The position numbers were made by a program, and so were the translations under genes. Below the pieces are notes generated by a model. It did not search any database and was not told the origin of the DNA. It saw only the letters and a list, made by a program, of their open reading frames with translations. Shown here piece by piece: positions 25,499-32,798 of a stretch of DNA of 37,817 nt. Source of the stretch: Gammaproteobacteria bacterium (GTDB lineage Bacteria > Pseudomonadota > Gammaproteobacteria > Acidiferrobacterales > SPGG2); NCBI GenBank assembly GCA_029861845.1, contig JAOTYM010000035.1:1-37817 (forward strand). The letters are read 5' to 3'. How positions within the stretch are numbered: position 1 is the first letter of the stretch; every line of letters begins with the position of its first letter.

Positions 25499-27703
25499 AT
25501 GACTACATCGGCCTCTGTGTTTCGGGTCGCGGTACCAACGCCGCTTCGGCGCTGTTTCGATTACATCGTTCCTGAACAAATGTCCGCTGCCTCGCCCGGG
25601 ATGCGCGTACGGGTACCTTTTGGTCGCCGTGAATTGGTAGGTGTATTGATCCGTGCATTGGACGAAAGTCCGGTAGAACCGGCTCGCCTCAAATCAGTTT
25701 TGCAGATTCTCGATCGCGAGCCGGTGTTGTCCACTTCGATGTTGAGCCTGCTGCAATGGGCGGCGGATTACTATCACCATCCGCTCGGCGAGGTGCTAAA
25801 AACCGCACTACCGTCGGCGCTGCGCCAAGGACAGGGCCTCGCTGTCAAAGGTTTATCCGTTTGGTCATTGACACCGGCCGGCACTGATGTCGATCTAAGC
25901 CAACTTAATCGGGCACCGTTGCAAAGAAGAATACTAAAGGCGTTGGCCGATACGCCGACTGGCCTCCATGGCGGTCAGCTCGCGAAAATTTCTCGTGGTT
26001 GGGCTGGGGCAATCCGGCAACTCGTGGCCAAGGGCTGGGTTGGTGTTCGTGAGAGTGAGTTGTCCGGGGGTGCAATATCACCAGCTGAGCCAGCACCGGC
26101 ACTAACGGCGGCGCAAAATGCGGCAGTAGATGCGATTGCGGCTAGCCTGAATTCGTTTCGGGCGTTCCTGCTACATGGTGTTACCGGCAGCGGCAAGACC
26201 GAGGTGTATCTCAATGTTATCGCCAGGGTGTTACCTCAGCAAAGGCAGGCGCTACTGCTGGTCCCAGAAATTGGGTTGACCCCACAACTCGTGGCGCGTG
26301 TGCGTGCTCGCTTCCCAATATCGGTAGCGGTGCTGCATTCTGCAATAAGCGATAAAGAACGACTTCGCGCTTGGCTGCAGGCGCGTGACGCTAAGGCACA
26401 GATAGTTTTGGGTACACGTTCGGCGGTATTTACCCCTATGCAGTCGCCGGGGGTCATTATTGTCGATGAAGAGCACGACACCTCATACAAGCAACAGGAG
26501 GGATTTCGCTATCATGCGCGTGACATCGCAGTGATGCGCGCACGGCGAGAGAACATTCCTATTGTCTTAGGTTCGGCGACACCGTCGCTCGACAGTCTGC
26601 GAAATGCTACCAAGGGGAGTTACGAGAGGTTGGTGCTCCCGGATCGTACGCGCACGGCAGCGTTGCCGGCGGTCCACTTGCTTGATCTGCGGCGTCTTGC
26701 ACTCAACAACGGCCTATCACCGCCACTATTGGAGCACATCGGGAAGCGCCTACATCGGGGCGAGCAAAGCCTGCTGTTCCTCAATCGTCGTGGCTATGCG
26801 CCGATCTACATGTGCCATGACTGTGGATGGTTAGCACCTTGCGCGCGTTGTGATGGCAAGCTGACGTTTCATAAGCACCGTCAGCGCCTACGTTGTCACC
26901 ACTGTGGTGCCGACATAGTCGTACCAGAGACCTGTCCCGACTGTAATGGTGTGAACCTACACGCACTTGGTGAAGGTACCGAGCGCATCGAAAGTGTGCT
27001 GGTGAGTCTGTTTCCGCAAGCACGTGTTGTACGTATAGATCGCGACAGCACCCGAAGAAAGGGCGCGTTAGAAGAAAAGTTGTCCCAGGTCGATGTTGGC
27101 GATGCCGATATTCTGGTGGGTACGCAAATGCTTTCGAAAGGGCATGACTTCCCCAACGTAACGCTTGTCGGCGTGCTCAATGCTGACCAGGGTTTGTATA
27201 GCGCCGACTTTCGCGCGAGTGAGCAACTGTTTCAGCAGATCATGCAGGTAAGTGGACGCGCTGGGCGTGGCCATAAGCCGGGCGAGGTCTGGGTGCAGAC
27301 TTATCACCCCGATCACCAATTGTTTACCGCTTTACGCTGTCACGATTACGACGCATTCGCGCAGAATGCACTAGACGAGCGACGAGAGGCAGGTTATCCA
27401 CCATTCGCACATTTCGCCTTGTTGCGTGCAGAATCACCAAAAACCGACGCCGCGCTCACGTTTGTGCAGTTCGCGCATCAACTGGCCTGCAGTTGTTCAC
27501 TTAATGGGGTAGACGTGATGGATCCTTTGCCGTCGCCGATGGAACGGCGTGCCGGCCGTTACCGTGCACAGTTACTATTGCAAGCAACCAGACGGCGGCC
27601 GCTGCACGATTTCCTTAATAATTGGTTACCGCGATTAGAAGCGGCACGCGCGAGCAAACGGGTGCGGTGGTCGCTGGATGTTGATCCGATGGATATGTAC
27701 TAG
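25499..27703 (+). CDS. priA: Primosomal protein PriA (replication restart helicase)
   Basis: 734-residue 3'-5' DNA helicase that recognises stalled forks and reloads the replisome. N-terminal 3'-DNA-binding domain (VAVPTPLRRCFDYIVPE; PGMRVRVPFGRRELVGVL), winged helix, then the helicase core: Walker A GVTGSGKTEVY at about residues 226-236, LVPEIGLTP, DEEH box VDEEHDTSYKQ at about 321, and GSATPSLDSL. The zinc-binding insertion (about 438-480) has its cysteine pairs CHDC, CARC, CHHC and CPDC. VGTQMLSKGHDFPNV and QVSGRAGRG complete the second helicase lobe. The length is normal. DnaA-box-like sites lie in its promoter region. Confidence 0.96.
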   Translation: MTTSASVFRVAVPTPLRRCFDYIVPEQMSAASPGMRVRVPFGRRELVGVLIRALDESPVEPARLKSVLQILDREPVLSTSMLSLLQWAADYYHHPLGEVLKTALPSALRQGQGLAVKGLSVWSLTPAGTDVDLSQLNRAPLQRRILKALADTPTGLHGGQLAKISRGWAGAIRQLVAKGWVGVRESELSGGAISPAEPAPALTAAQNAAVDAIAASLNSFRAFLLHGVTGSGKTEVYLNVIARVLPQQRQALLLVPEIGLTPQLVARVRARFPISVAVLHSAISDKERLRAWLQARDAKAQIVLGTRSAVFTPMQSPGVIIVDEEHDTSYKQQEGFRYHARDIAVMRARRENIPIVLGSATPSLDSLRNATKGSYERLVLPDRTRTAALPAVHLLDLRRLALNNGLSPPLLEHIGKRLHRGEQSLLFLNRRGYAPIYMCHDCGWLAPCARCDGKLTFHKHRQRLRCHHCGADIVVPETCPDCNGVNLHALGEGTERIESVLVSLFPQARVVRIDRDSTRRKGALEEKLSQVDVGDADILVGTQMLSKGHDFPNVTLVGVLNADQGLYSADFRASEQLFQQIMQVSGRAGRGHKPGEVWVQTYHPDHQLFTALRCHDYDAFAQNALDERREAGYPPFAHFALLRAESPKTDAALTFVQFAHQLACSCSLNGVDVMDPLPSPMERRAGRYRAQLLLQATRRRPLHDFLNNWLPRLEAARASKRVRWSLDVDPMDMY

Positions 27704-28082
27704 TTATGTCGCTGACGCGACGGTGTATTAGCCCGGTCTCGCCCGGGTGGGGCCAAAGAAACGCTCCCCCTGGCACGGCAGCCGGCTTCGTCGGCAACCT
27801 CGCTCAACCCTTGTCTCAGAAGGTTCTCCGACAGGGCATGCTTGGCCTGACGTCGAACCCGCAGCCTCCTGCTTGCGCCCCGTCGGGCTCACTCTTCGTC
27901 CGCCTACCTTGTGACGGGCATGGATGCACTCATGCCGCAAGCGCACGGATGCGCAAGAGCGACCTACAATGCTTCTGCCTCCTCCATCACGACAATTGCT
28001 CCTGCATTGTTCTTCTTCCGACGTCCCGGGTGCTCGCCTGGAGGTCAGGTAATGCCGCGGGCGCACGGATGCAGTGGGCCTA
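27704..28082. other. 379-base non-coding flank between priA and the IS3 element
   Basis: No gene is supported; the open frames here have no recognisable motif and are rich in Cys, Pro and Arg. A 21-base direct repeat (27932-27952 and 28052-28072, 19 of 21 positions equal, period 120) is listed separately. The left inverted repeat of the IS begins at 28083. Confidence 0.55.
27932..28072. repeat. Two 21-base direct repeats, ATGCCGC-NN-GCGCACGGATGC
   Basis: Copies at 27932-27952 and 28052-28072 differ only at the two central bases (AA versus GG). They start 120 bases apart in the non-coding flank of the IS3 element. They may be remnants of an older repeat element; no function is evident. Confidence 0.65.
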
Positions 28083-28099
28083 CCCCGGTTCCGTGGACA
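28083..28099. repeat. Left terminal inverted repeat of the IS3 element
   Basis: Seventeen bases, CCCCGGTTCCGTGGACA, the exact reverse complement of 29445-29461. It lies 84 bases beyond the stop of the OrfB transposase frame. Confidence 0.9.
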
Positions 28100-28182
28100 G
28101 TTTAGGGTTGTGTCTTTGGTGTTGTGATTAACGTCTTCTTTCTCCTTCTCTGCGTCAAGCTGATAGAAACGGGCACTGGGGA

Positions 28183-29103
28183 TTAATCGGAGCCCGGGTT
28201 AGTCGGCGGGTGCGGTGATTGATGACTTGCATTAATATCTAGTAGTGATGATATATCCAGTCCTTCATGGTAGCGCCGCTCGTATTCCATCGGACTGAGA
28301 TAGCCCAATGACGAGTGACGGCGATGCGGGTTGTACCAGCCTTCGATGAAAGAGAAAACTTCCCGCATCCCCTCGGTTGGATTTCGCATCGTCACCCGGT
28401 CAATGAGCTCGCACTCCAGCGTGGCGAAGAAGCTCTCCGCCATCGCGTTATCGTAACAATCCCCCACCGAGCCCATCGAAGGTTGGACACCGGAATAACG
28501 GCACCGCTTCCCGAAAGCAATCGAGGTGTACTGCGAGCCCTGGTCGGAGTGATGGATGACCTCATCGGGGCGGCGCTGCGAGAGCGCCATCTCCAGGGCA
28601 TCGAGAACGAGCTCGGTACGCAGATGCGTCGCCATCGCCCAGCCCACGATACGCCGAGAGAACACATCGAGCACGATGGCGAGGAAGAAAAACCCCGTCC
28701 ACGTCGGCACGTAGGTCACGTCGGCGACCCACAGTTGGTCGGGCACGCTCGCCGAGAACGCCCGCTCCACCAGGTCCGGTGCCGGGCGGGCTCGCTCGTC
28801 ACGTACCGTGGTGCGCCAGCCCTTGCGCCGGCACACCCCGCGCAGCTCCGCCGCCTTCATCAAACGAGCCACCCGATTGTGTCCCACCTTCACCCCCCGG
28901 TCCTTGAGCTCCTCATACATCCGTGGTGCTCCGTAGGTACCACGCGAGAAATCATGAGCGGTGTGGATCTGCTCGGTGAGCCTTTCATTGGCCTTCGCCC
29001 GAGCCGAGGGCTCACGGTTGAGCCACGCGTAGTACCCGCTGGTGGAGACTTCCAGCACCCGGCACATCGTGGCCACCTTGAATTCGGCCTGATTGGCTCT
29101 CAT
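28183..29103 (-). CDS. IS3-family transposase OrfB (DDE integrase domain)
   Basis: 306 residues carrying the retroviral-type integrase catalytic core. An N-terminal HTH_21-like part (TSGYYAWLNREPS, GTYGAPRMYEEL) precedes the triad Asp128 (WVADVTYV), Asp187 (HHSDQGSQYTS) and Glu223 (MAESFFATLE), spaced 35 residues between the last two as is typical of IS3. The end keeps YNPHRRHSSLGYLSP. It starts at an ATG overlapping the OrfA stop (ATGA, 29100-29103), so coupled translation, rather than the usual A-rich slippery site, may link the frames. It appears intact and potentially active. Confidence 0.95.
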   Translation of the reverse strand: MRANQAEFKVATMCRVLEVSTSGYYAWLNREPSARAKANERLTEQIHTAHDFSRGTYGAPRMYEELKDRGVKVGHNRVARLMKAAELRGVCRRKGWRTTVRDERARPAPDLVERAFSASVPDQLWVADVTYVPTWTGFFFLAIVLDVFSRRIVGWAMATHLRTELVLDALEMALSQRRPDEVIHHSDQGSQYTSIAFGKRCRYSGVQPSMGSVGDCYDNAMAESFFATLECELIDRVTMRNPTEGMREVFSFIEGWYNPHRRHSSLGYLSPMEYERRYHEGLDISSLLDINASHQSPHPPTNPGSD

Positions 29104-29414
29104 GAACCCGAAGATTTCGGGGGCACTGCATCGGTCTCCCGAGCGAACCAGGCCGCGGCTTTTGCCAGTATCTCCCGCTCCTCACGCAGCCGGCGATTGT
29201 CGCGGCGCAGCTGCCTCATCTCCTCGCGCTCGGCTGTCGTCAGCCCATCGCTACGCTGCCCGCCGTCGCGTTCGGCTTGCTTGACCCAGTTACGGATCGC
29301 GCTCGTGGAGCAGCCAAACTCCCGAGCCAGTGCTGGGGGCTTTCCTCCGCTTCGGACCAGCTCTACCATCTGCTGGCGGAATTCTGGTGTATAAAACCTC
29401 AGTGCTTTCGACAT
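29100..29414 (-). CDS. IS3-family transposase OrfA (helix-turn-helix)
   Basis: 104-residue DNA-binding subunit: FYTPEFRQQMVELV and STSAIRNWVKQAE form the helix-turn-helix, followed by a leucine-zipper-like EEMRQLRRDNRRLREEREIL that mediates assembly with OrfB. The ATG at 29414 is supported by an AAAGGAGG ribosome site; a GTG at 29423 would be too close to it. The last part of this gene (29117-29225) reads as identical to the right edge of the window (37709-37817). Confidence 0.93.
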   Translation of the reverse strand: MSKALRFYTPEFRQQMVELVRSGGKPPALAREFGCSTSAIRNWVKQAERDGGQRSDGLTTAEREEMRQLRRDNRRLREEREILAKAAAWFARETDAVPPKSSGS

Positions 29415-29444
29415 TGTGCACACCTCCTTTCAACAAGGATCAGG

Positions 29445-29461
29445 TGTCCACGGAACCGGGG
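29445..29461. repeat. Right terminal inverted repeat of the IS3 element
   Basis: Exact reverse complement of 28083-28099. Beyond it lie only about ten bases before the AAGGGAG ribosome site of the aminotransferase gene. Confidence 0.9.
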
Positions 29462-29484
29462 CAACTTCAGTAAGGGAGTGACCT

Positions 29485-30816
29485 ATGCAACAACTTGCGC
29501 CCACTTTTGAACTTCGCGCCCAGAATTTACCGCAGCTTGCAACTAACGACTTGCGCGCCTTTAGCGTTCGTGCATTGGCGGCTTATGTTGCGCTCCGAGA
29601 CGCCAATCTAAAACTCGACCTCACGCGCGGCAGGCCTTGTCCGGAACAGCTCGACCTGTCGAACGATCTCCTAACCGCGGTCGGACCAGGGAACTATTTA
29701 GCAGCCGACGGCAGCGACTGCCGCAATTACTATGGCAGCCCACAGGGGCTGCCTGAGGCACGGGCGCTTTTCGCTGATTTGCTCGGCGCCTCTGCCGATC
29801 AAATCGTCGTTGCGAACAACTCTAGTCTCGCGCTGATGTACGACGTGATCGCATACTCGCTGCTAACTGGGGGGCACTCGGTCGCTACGGGCTGGAGCAG
29901 ACAAGCTGGGCCGATTCGGTTTCTTTGCCCTGTGCCCGGTTATGACCGTCACTTCGCAATTTGCCAGCAGCATGGAATCCACATGATCCCGGTTCGGCTG
30001 ACCGGGCGCGGGCCGGACATGGACGAGGTCGAGCGCCTTGTCGCCGATCCGAGCGTCAAGGGCATGTGGTGCGTTCCGAGATACAGCAATCCCACCGGCG
30101 AGACGTACTGCGCCGAGACAGTCGAGCGCCTTGCCGCCATGCGCACCGGTGCGGACGATTTTCGCCTGTTCTGGGACGACGCATATGCCGTGCACCATCT
30201 GACCGAAACGCCGGACGCGCTCGAGAACGTGCTCAGTGCGTGTACGCGCCACGGCAACTCCAACCGGCCTTTGGTGTTTGGCTCGACCTCCAAGATCACA
30301 TTCGCGCAAGGCGGGCTCGGCTTCTTCGCCGCGTCGAGTGCAAACATCGGGTGGTTCGTCGACCGGGTGACGAGGCGAACGATCGGACCCGATAAATTGA
30401 ACCAACTCCGGCACGTGCGCCTGTTGCGCGACCGAGCCGGTATCAGTGCACACATGGCGAAACACCGGCACATACTGGCGCCGAAGTTCGCGGTCCTTCG
30501 GGAATCGTTCCGGGAGCACCTCGGCAACGCCGGCGTTGCGACTTGGACCGAACCGCGCGGCGGCTATTTCGTCAGCCTCGACGTGCTGGACGGATGCGCC
30601 ATGCGCGTCGTGGCCCTCGCCGAGGAAGCCGGAGTGGCGCTGGTGCCAGCGGGGCGGACATTTCCGTATGGCCAGGACCCGCGTGACTGCAATATCCGCC
30701 TTGCGCCGACCTTTCCATCGTCCGAGCAAGTGCGCCAAGCGGCAGATGCGGTCGCTCTGTGCACGCTGTTCGCGGCTTGCGAAAAGCTTCTCGCGGAGCG
30801 TGGAGAAGATTCATGA
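29485..30816 (+). CDS. Aspartate aminotransferase, MocR-like/AspT subgroup
   Basis: 443-residue fold-type I PLP enzyme of the subgroup represented by the Corynebacterium aspartate aminotransferase (PF12897 type). Marks: LDLTRGRPCPEQLDLS near the N-terminus, RNYYGSPQGLPEARALFADL, CVPRYSNPTGETY, FWDDAYAVHHL, and the Schiff-base lysine in FGSTSKITFAQGGLGFFAAS. The C-terminal WTEPRGGYFVSLDV and NIRLAPTFPS (substrate arginine) are intact. An AAGGGAGTG ribosome site lies six bases before the ATG. The IS3 element ends ten bases upstream of that site, so the native promoter has been displaced. No partner gene for a specific pathway is visible; general aspartate/2-oxoglutarate transamination is likely. 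Confidence 0.9.
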   Translation: MQQLAPTFELRAQNLPQLATNDLRAFSVRALAAYVALRDANLKLDLTRGRPCPEQLDLSNDLLTAVGPGNYLAADGSDCRNYYGSPQGLPEARALFADLLGASADQIVVANNSSLALMYDVIAYSLLTGGHSVATGWSRQAGPIRFLCPVPGYDRHFAICQQHGIHMIPVRLTGRGPDMDEVERLVADPSVKGMWCVPRYSNPTGETYCAETVERLAAMRTGADDFRLFWDDAYAVHHLTETPDALENVLSACTRHGNSNRPLVFGSTSKITFAQGGLGFFAASSANIGWFVDRVTRRTIGPDKLNQLRHVRLLRDRAGISAHMAKHRHILAPKFAVLRESFREHLGNAGVATWTEPRGGYFVSLDVLDGCAMRVVALAEEAGVALVPAGRTFPYGQDPRDCNIRLAPTFPSSEQVRQAADAVALCTLFAACEKLLAERGEDS

Positions 30817-30900
30817 AAGTGCGGGGCCTGCGGATTTCGTCCGGCCATGATGCTAAGCGCCGGTAGGGTGTCCATGATCGCGGGCCAACGGAAGCTCAAT

Positions 30901-31395
30901 ATGTCATCGGTTGAAAGCTTAAGGATGCTGGTGCGCTACAAAGCATGGGCCGACACGGCGCTCTTTTCGGCGCTCGCCGAAGTTGCTGCAGAAGTCCTCG
31001 TGCAAGAACAAAAGATCGTATTCGGGAGCATTATCCGTACGTTAAATCACGTTCGGGCGATGGATGTCGTGTGGCGCTCGCACCTCGAAGGTGGCGCACA
31101 CGGATTCACCACACGCAATCCGGCCGATTGTCCCCAGTTCCCCGAACTTCGGGCAGAACAAACTGCTCTTGATCAATGGTTTGTCGCGTACGTGGACGTG
31201 CTCCGCTGCGAGCAGTTGAGGGAATCGATCGGGTTTTCCTTTATCGGCGGGGGTGACGGAAATATGAGCCGCGCCGAGATATTAATGCATGTCGTCAATC
31301 ACACAACTTATCATCGCGGCCATGTCGCAGGGATGCTGTACGAGGCAAATGTCCCCCCTCCAACGACTGATTTACCAGTGTTCTTGAGACAGTGA
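30901..31395 (+). CDS. DinB-family four-helix metal-binding protein
   Basis: 164-residue DinB/YfiT-like protein. The three histidines expected to bind a metal are visible: one in IIRTLNHVRAMD and two in VVNHTTYHRGHVAGML, the hallmark of this family. LVRYKAWADTALFSAL is the usual first helix. The ATG at 30901 gives this helix near the start; in-frame ATGs at 30847, 30850 and 30874 would add unconserved residues. DinB-superfamily members include thiol-transferases for bacillithiol or mycothiol and many uncharacterised proteins, so the reaction is unknown. It follows the aminotransferase by 84 bases and may share its transcript. Confidence 0.85.
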   Translation: MSSVESLRMLVRYKAWADTALFSALAEVAAEVLVQEQKIVFGSIIRTLNHVRAMDVVWRSHLEGGAHGFTTRNPADCPQFPELRAEQTALDQWFVAYVDVLRCEQLRESIGFSFIGGGDGNMSRAEILMHVVNHTTYHRGHVAGMLYEANVPPPTTDLPVFLRQ

Positions 31396-31794
31396 ACTGC
31401 CGCGTTCAGTGAGGGGTTCCGTCAGCTTGTTCAACGTTTCGCGACAATTTCCCATCAGGGTCTTACAAGTCTGATCCTGATGACGGATGAGTCGGCAGAT
31501 TGTAATTTCAAACGGGCAAACTGGCGATCGGGACAAGTATTCGGTCGCCTCGAGTGGACGGGAGGTATAGAGCGAATTAACGCCCTTTTCCGACCTCCAT
31601 CAAGTATCGGCAGGTCATCGAACCGTCGTCGATCGGCGCTTCGACGCGATGTGGGTCCAAATCGCGCCCCTGAGCCGGCCTAAATTCTGCACTTTAGCGC
31701 GATTTTCCGCCGGTTTCCACGCGCAAGACGACGGCGACCCTGCCGCTGCGTCGGTGTGGCAGCCGCTGGTCTTACTCGTGTGGTTGCGCGTGTA
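31396..31794. other. About 400 bases with no recognisable gene
   Basis: The stretch lies between the DinB gene and the IS91 relic. Short open frames exist on both strands but none shows a motif. A longer plus-strand frame (31649-32245) starts here, but it is an accidental fusion of this DNA, the antisense of the IS91 relic and a peptidase fragment. Confidence 0.55.
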
Positions 31795-31983
31795 TCAGGC
31801 GAACAAGCTGGCCTGGGGTGGCGCCCGAGACGGTGGTAAACGCCGGGCGGCATGGGAAGCGTCTTTGCGGTCCAGGTGGGTGAGGATCTTCTCGATCACC
31901 GCAGGATCTTCGATGCAGGCAAGGATCTTGACCCGGCCACCGCAGCTCTTGCAGATCTCGATGTCGATGTTGAAGGCGCCGGA
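31795..31983 (-). pseudogene. IS91-family transposase, C-terminal fragment
   Basis: On the minus strand an uninterrupted frame reads AFNIDIEICKSCGGRVKILA, then CIEDPAVIEKILTHLDRK, and ends APPQASLFA before TGA at 31795-31797. This is the typical C-terminus of IS91-family (Y2) transposases: the FxIDIExCxxCGG zinc knuckle and the IEDPxVIxxILxHL helix. The upstream catalytic part is missing; the break at about 31983 joins directly to a peptidase fragment read on the plus strand. Confidence 0.85.
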
Positions 31984-31984
31984 G

Positions 31985-32245
31985 GAATTTCGACACTATC
32001 AGGAGGCGGTCGGGCATGGCGCCGGGTTGCAGATCGAGTTTCCTCTCATTTGCGGGCGCGACGAGATGGGTCGTATGCCGTACCCGGAAATGACGTTGGA
32101 GCCGGGTATTGTTATCTGTGCCGAGGCATACATTGGCGCTGTCGGTGGTCGAGAGGGCGTTATGCTGGAACAACAGCTTTTAGTCACTGAAGCCGGCCCG
32201 GAAATTCTGTCGGGGCTTGGGTTCGACAATCAGCTCCTTGGCTGA
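31985..32245 (+). pseudogene. M24-family metallopeptidase, C-terminal fragment
   Basis: 86 codons, EFRHYQEAVGHGAGLQIEFP to FDNQLLG, matching the last part of M24 (pita-bread) peptidases: the metal His in GHGAGLQIEFPL, one metal Glu in LEPGIVICAEAYIG and the other in GVMLEQQLLVTEAG. At least 250 N-terminal residues, with the first metal ligands, are gone, replaced by the IS91 relic, so it is non-functional. M24 enzymes that degrade small amidated solutes often sit near amine-catabolic genes, and the BKACE operon begins 250 bases downstream; the original gene may have belonged to that cluster. Confidence 0.8.
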
Positions 32246-32456
32246 CTAGTGTACTGTCAACAGAACGCAGAACTTAATCGAACTTGGAGCGAAACGAGCC
32301 TGCACTGAATCAAAAAATCACTGACTCAGAGCCTCCCGCGTGCCCTTAATACGCTCTCGAATCGGTTAAGTTGACAATTCCCCCACCCCCTACCGCCGGT
32401 TAGATCCATCGCAGATATGCAGGACGGAAAAATCGAGCGTTTTGTACCCATATTCA

Positions 32457-32484
32457 TTGACATATAGCTAAAGGGCTTTATATT
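32457..32484 (+). promoter_or_regulatory. Sigma-70-like promoter of the arsR-hydrolase-BKACE-SDR operon, with overlapping dyad
   Basis: A perfect -35 TTGACA (32457-32462), a 16-base spacer and -10 TATATT (32479-32484) precede the ArsR start by only eight bases, so the predicted transcript begins almost at the ATG. An imperfect inverted repeat (ATATAGC ... GCTTTATAT, 32462-32482) overlaps the spacer and -10 and is the natural candidate for the ArsR operator. Confidence 0.65.
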
Positions 32485-32492
32485 AAGTCTTT

Positions 32493-32798
32493 ATGAGTGA
32501 CCGTCTTGAACAGACAAAGGCGCTAGCCAGCGACGCGCGTATGAAGATTCTTGAATGGCTGAAGGCGCCAAGGCGCCATTTCAATCACCAGGAGACCGGC
32601 GACCCTGCCGAGATCGGGGTTTGCGTTACCTTGATTGCCGACAAGCTTGGCGTGAGCCAGCCAACCGTCAGCCGACATCTTGAACTCCTTCGTCGTGCCA
32701 ACTTCGTTGAGGTCAACCGGATTGGACGATGGTCCTTCTTTTCCCGAAACGAATACGGGTTGTCGGACTACCGGAGCTGGTTGCATGACAATCTTTGA
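32493..32798 (+). CDS. ArsR-family winged-helix transcriptional regulator
   Basis: 101-residue regulator that should control the catabolic operon it heads. ASDARMKILEWLK is the first helix pair, CVTLIADKLGVSQPTVSRHL is the helix-turn-helix with its recognition helix, and VEVNRIGRWSFFSRNE is the wing. The usual metal-binding CxC of the founding ArsR/SmtB type is absent from the recognition helix, so it probably senses an organic ligand. No ribosome site is visible between the promoter and the ATG, which suggests a leaderless message. The hydrolase gene starts 14 bases inside its 3' end. Confidence 0.9.
   Translation: MSDRLEQTKALASDARMKILEWLKAPRRHFNHQETGDPAEIGVCVTLIADKLGVSQPTVSRHLELLRRANFVEVNRIGRWSFFSRNEYGLSDYRSWLHDNL

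Larger units (their letters stand above)
28083..29461 (-). mobile_element. Complete IS3-family insertion sequence
   Basis: About 1.38 kb, bounded by perfect 17-base inverted repeats (CCCCGGTTCCGTGGACA at 28083-28099, its complement at 29445-29461) and containing two overlapping transposase frames on the minus strand. The DDE spacing (D-35-E) and the OrfA/OrfB layout assign it to IS3. IS3 elements normally end TG...CA: the right end followed by CA (to 29462) fits, the left is TA, so the true ends may lie one or two bases outside. No obvious target-site duplication was seen. The right end lies about ten bases from the ribosome site of the aminotransferase gene. Confidence 0.92.

Noticed and set aside
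27706..28131. 141-codon open frame after priA
   Set aside because: It runs through the IS3 left inverted repeat, has odd Cys/Pro/Arg composition and no motif.
28315..29394. 359-codon plus-strand open frame over the IS3 transposase genes
   Set aside because: It is the antisense of two clear transposase frames and has no family features.
29863..30738. 291-codon minus-strand open frame opposite the aspartate aminotransferase
   Set aside because: Antisense shadow of a gene with intact PLP motifs.
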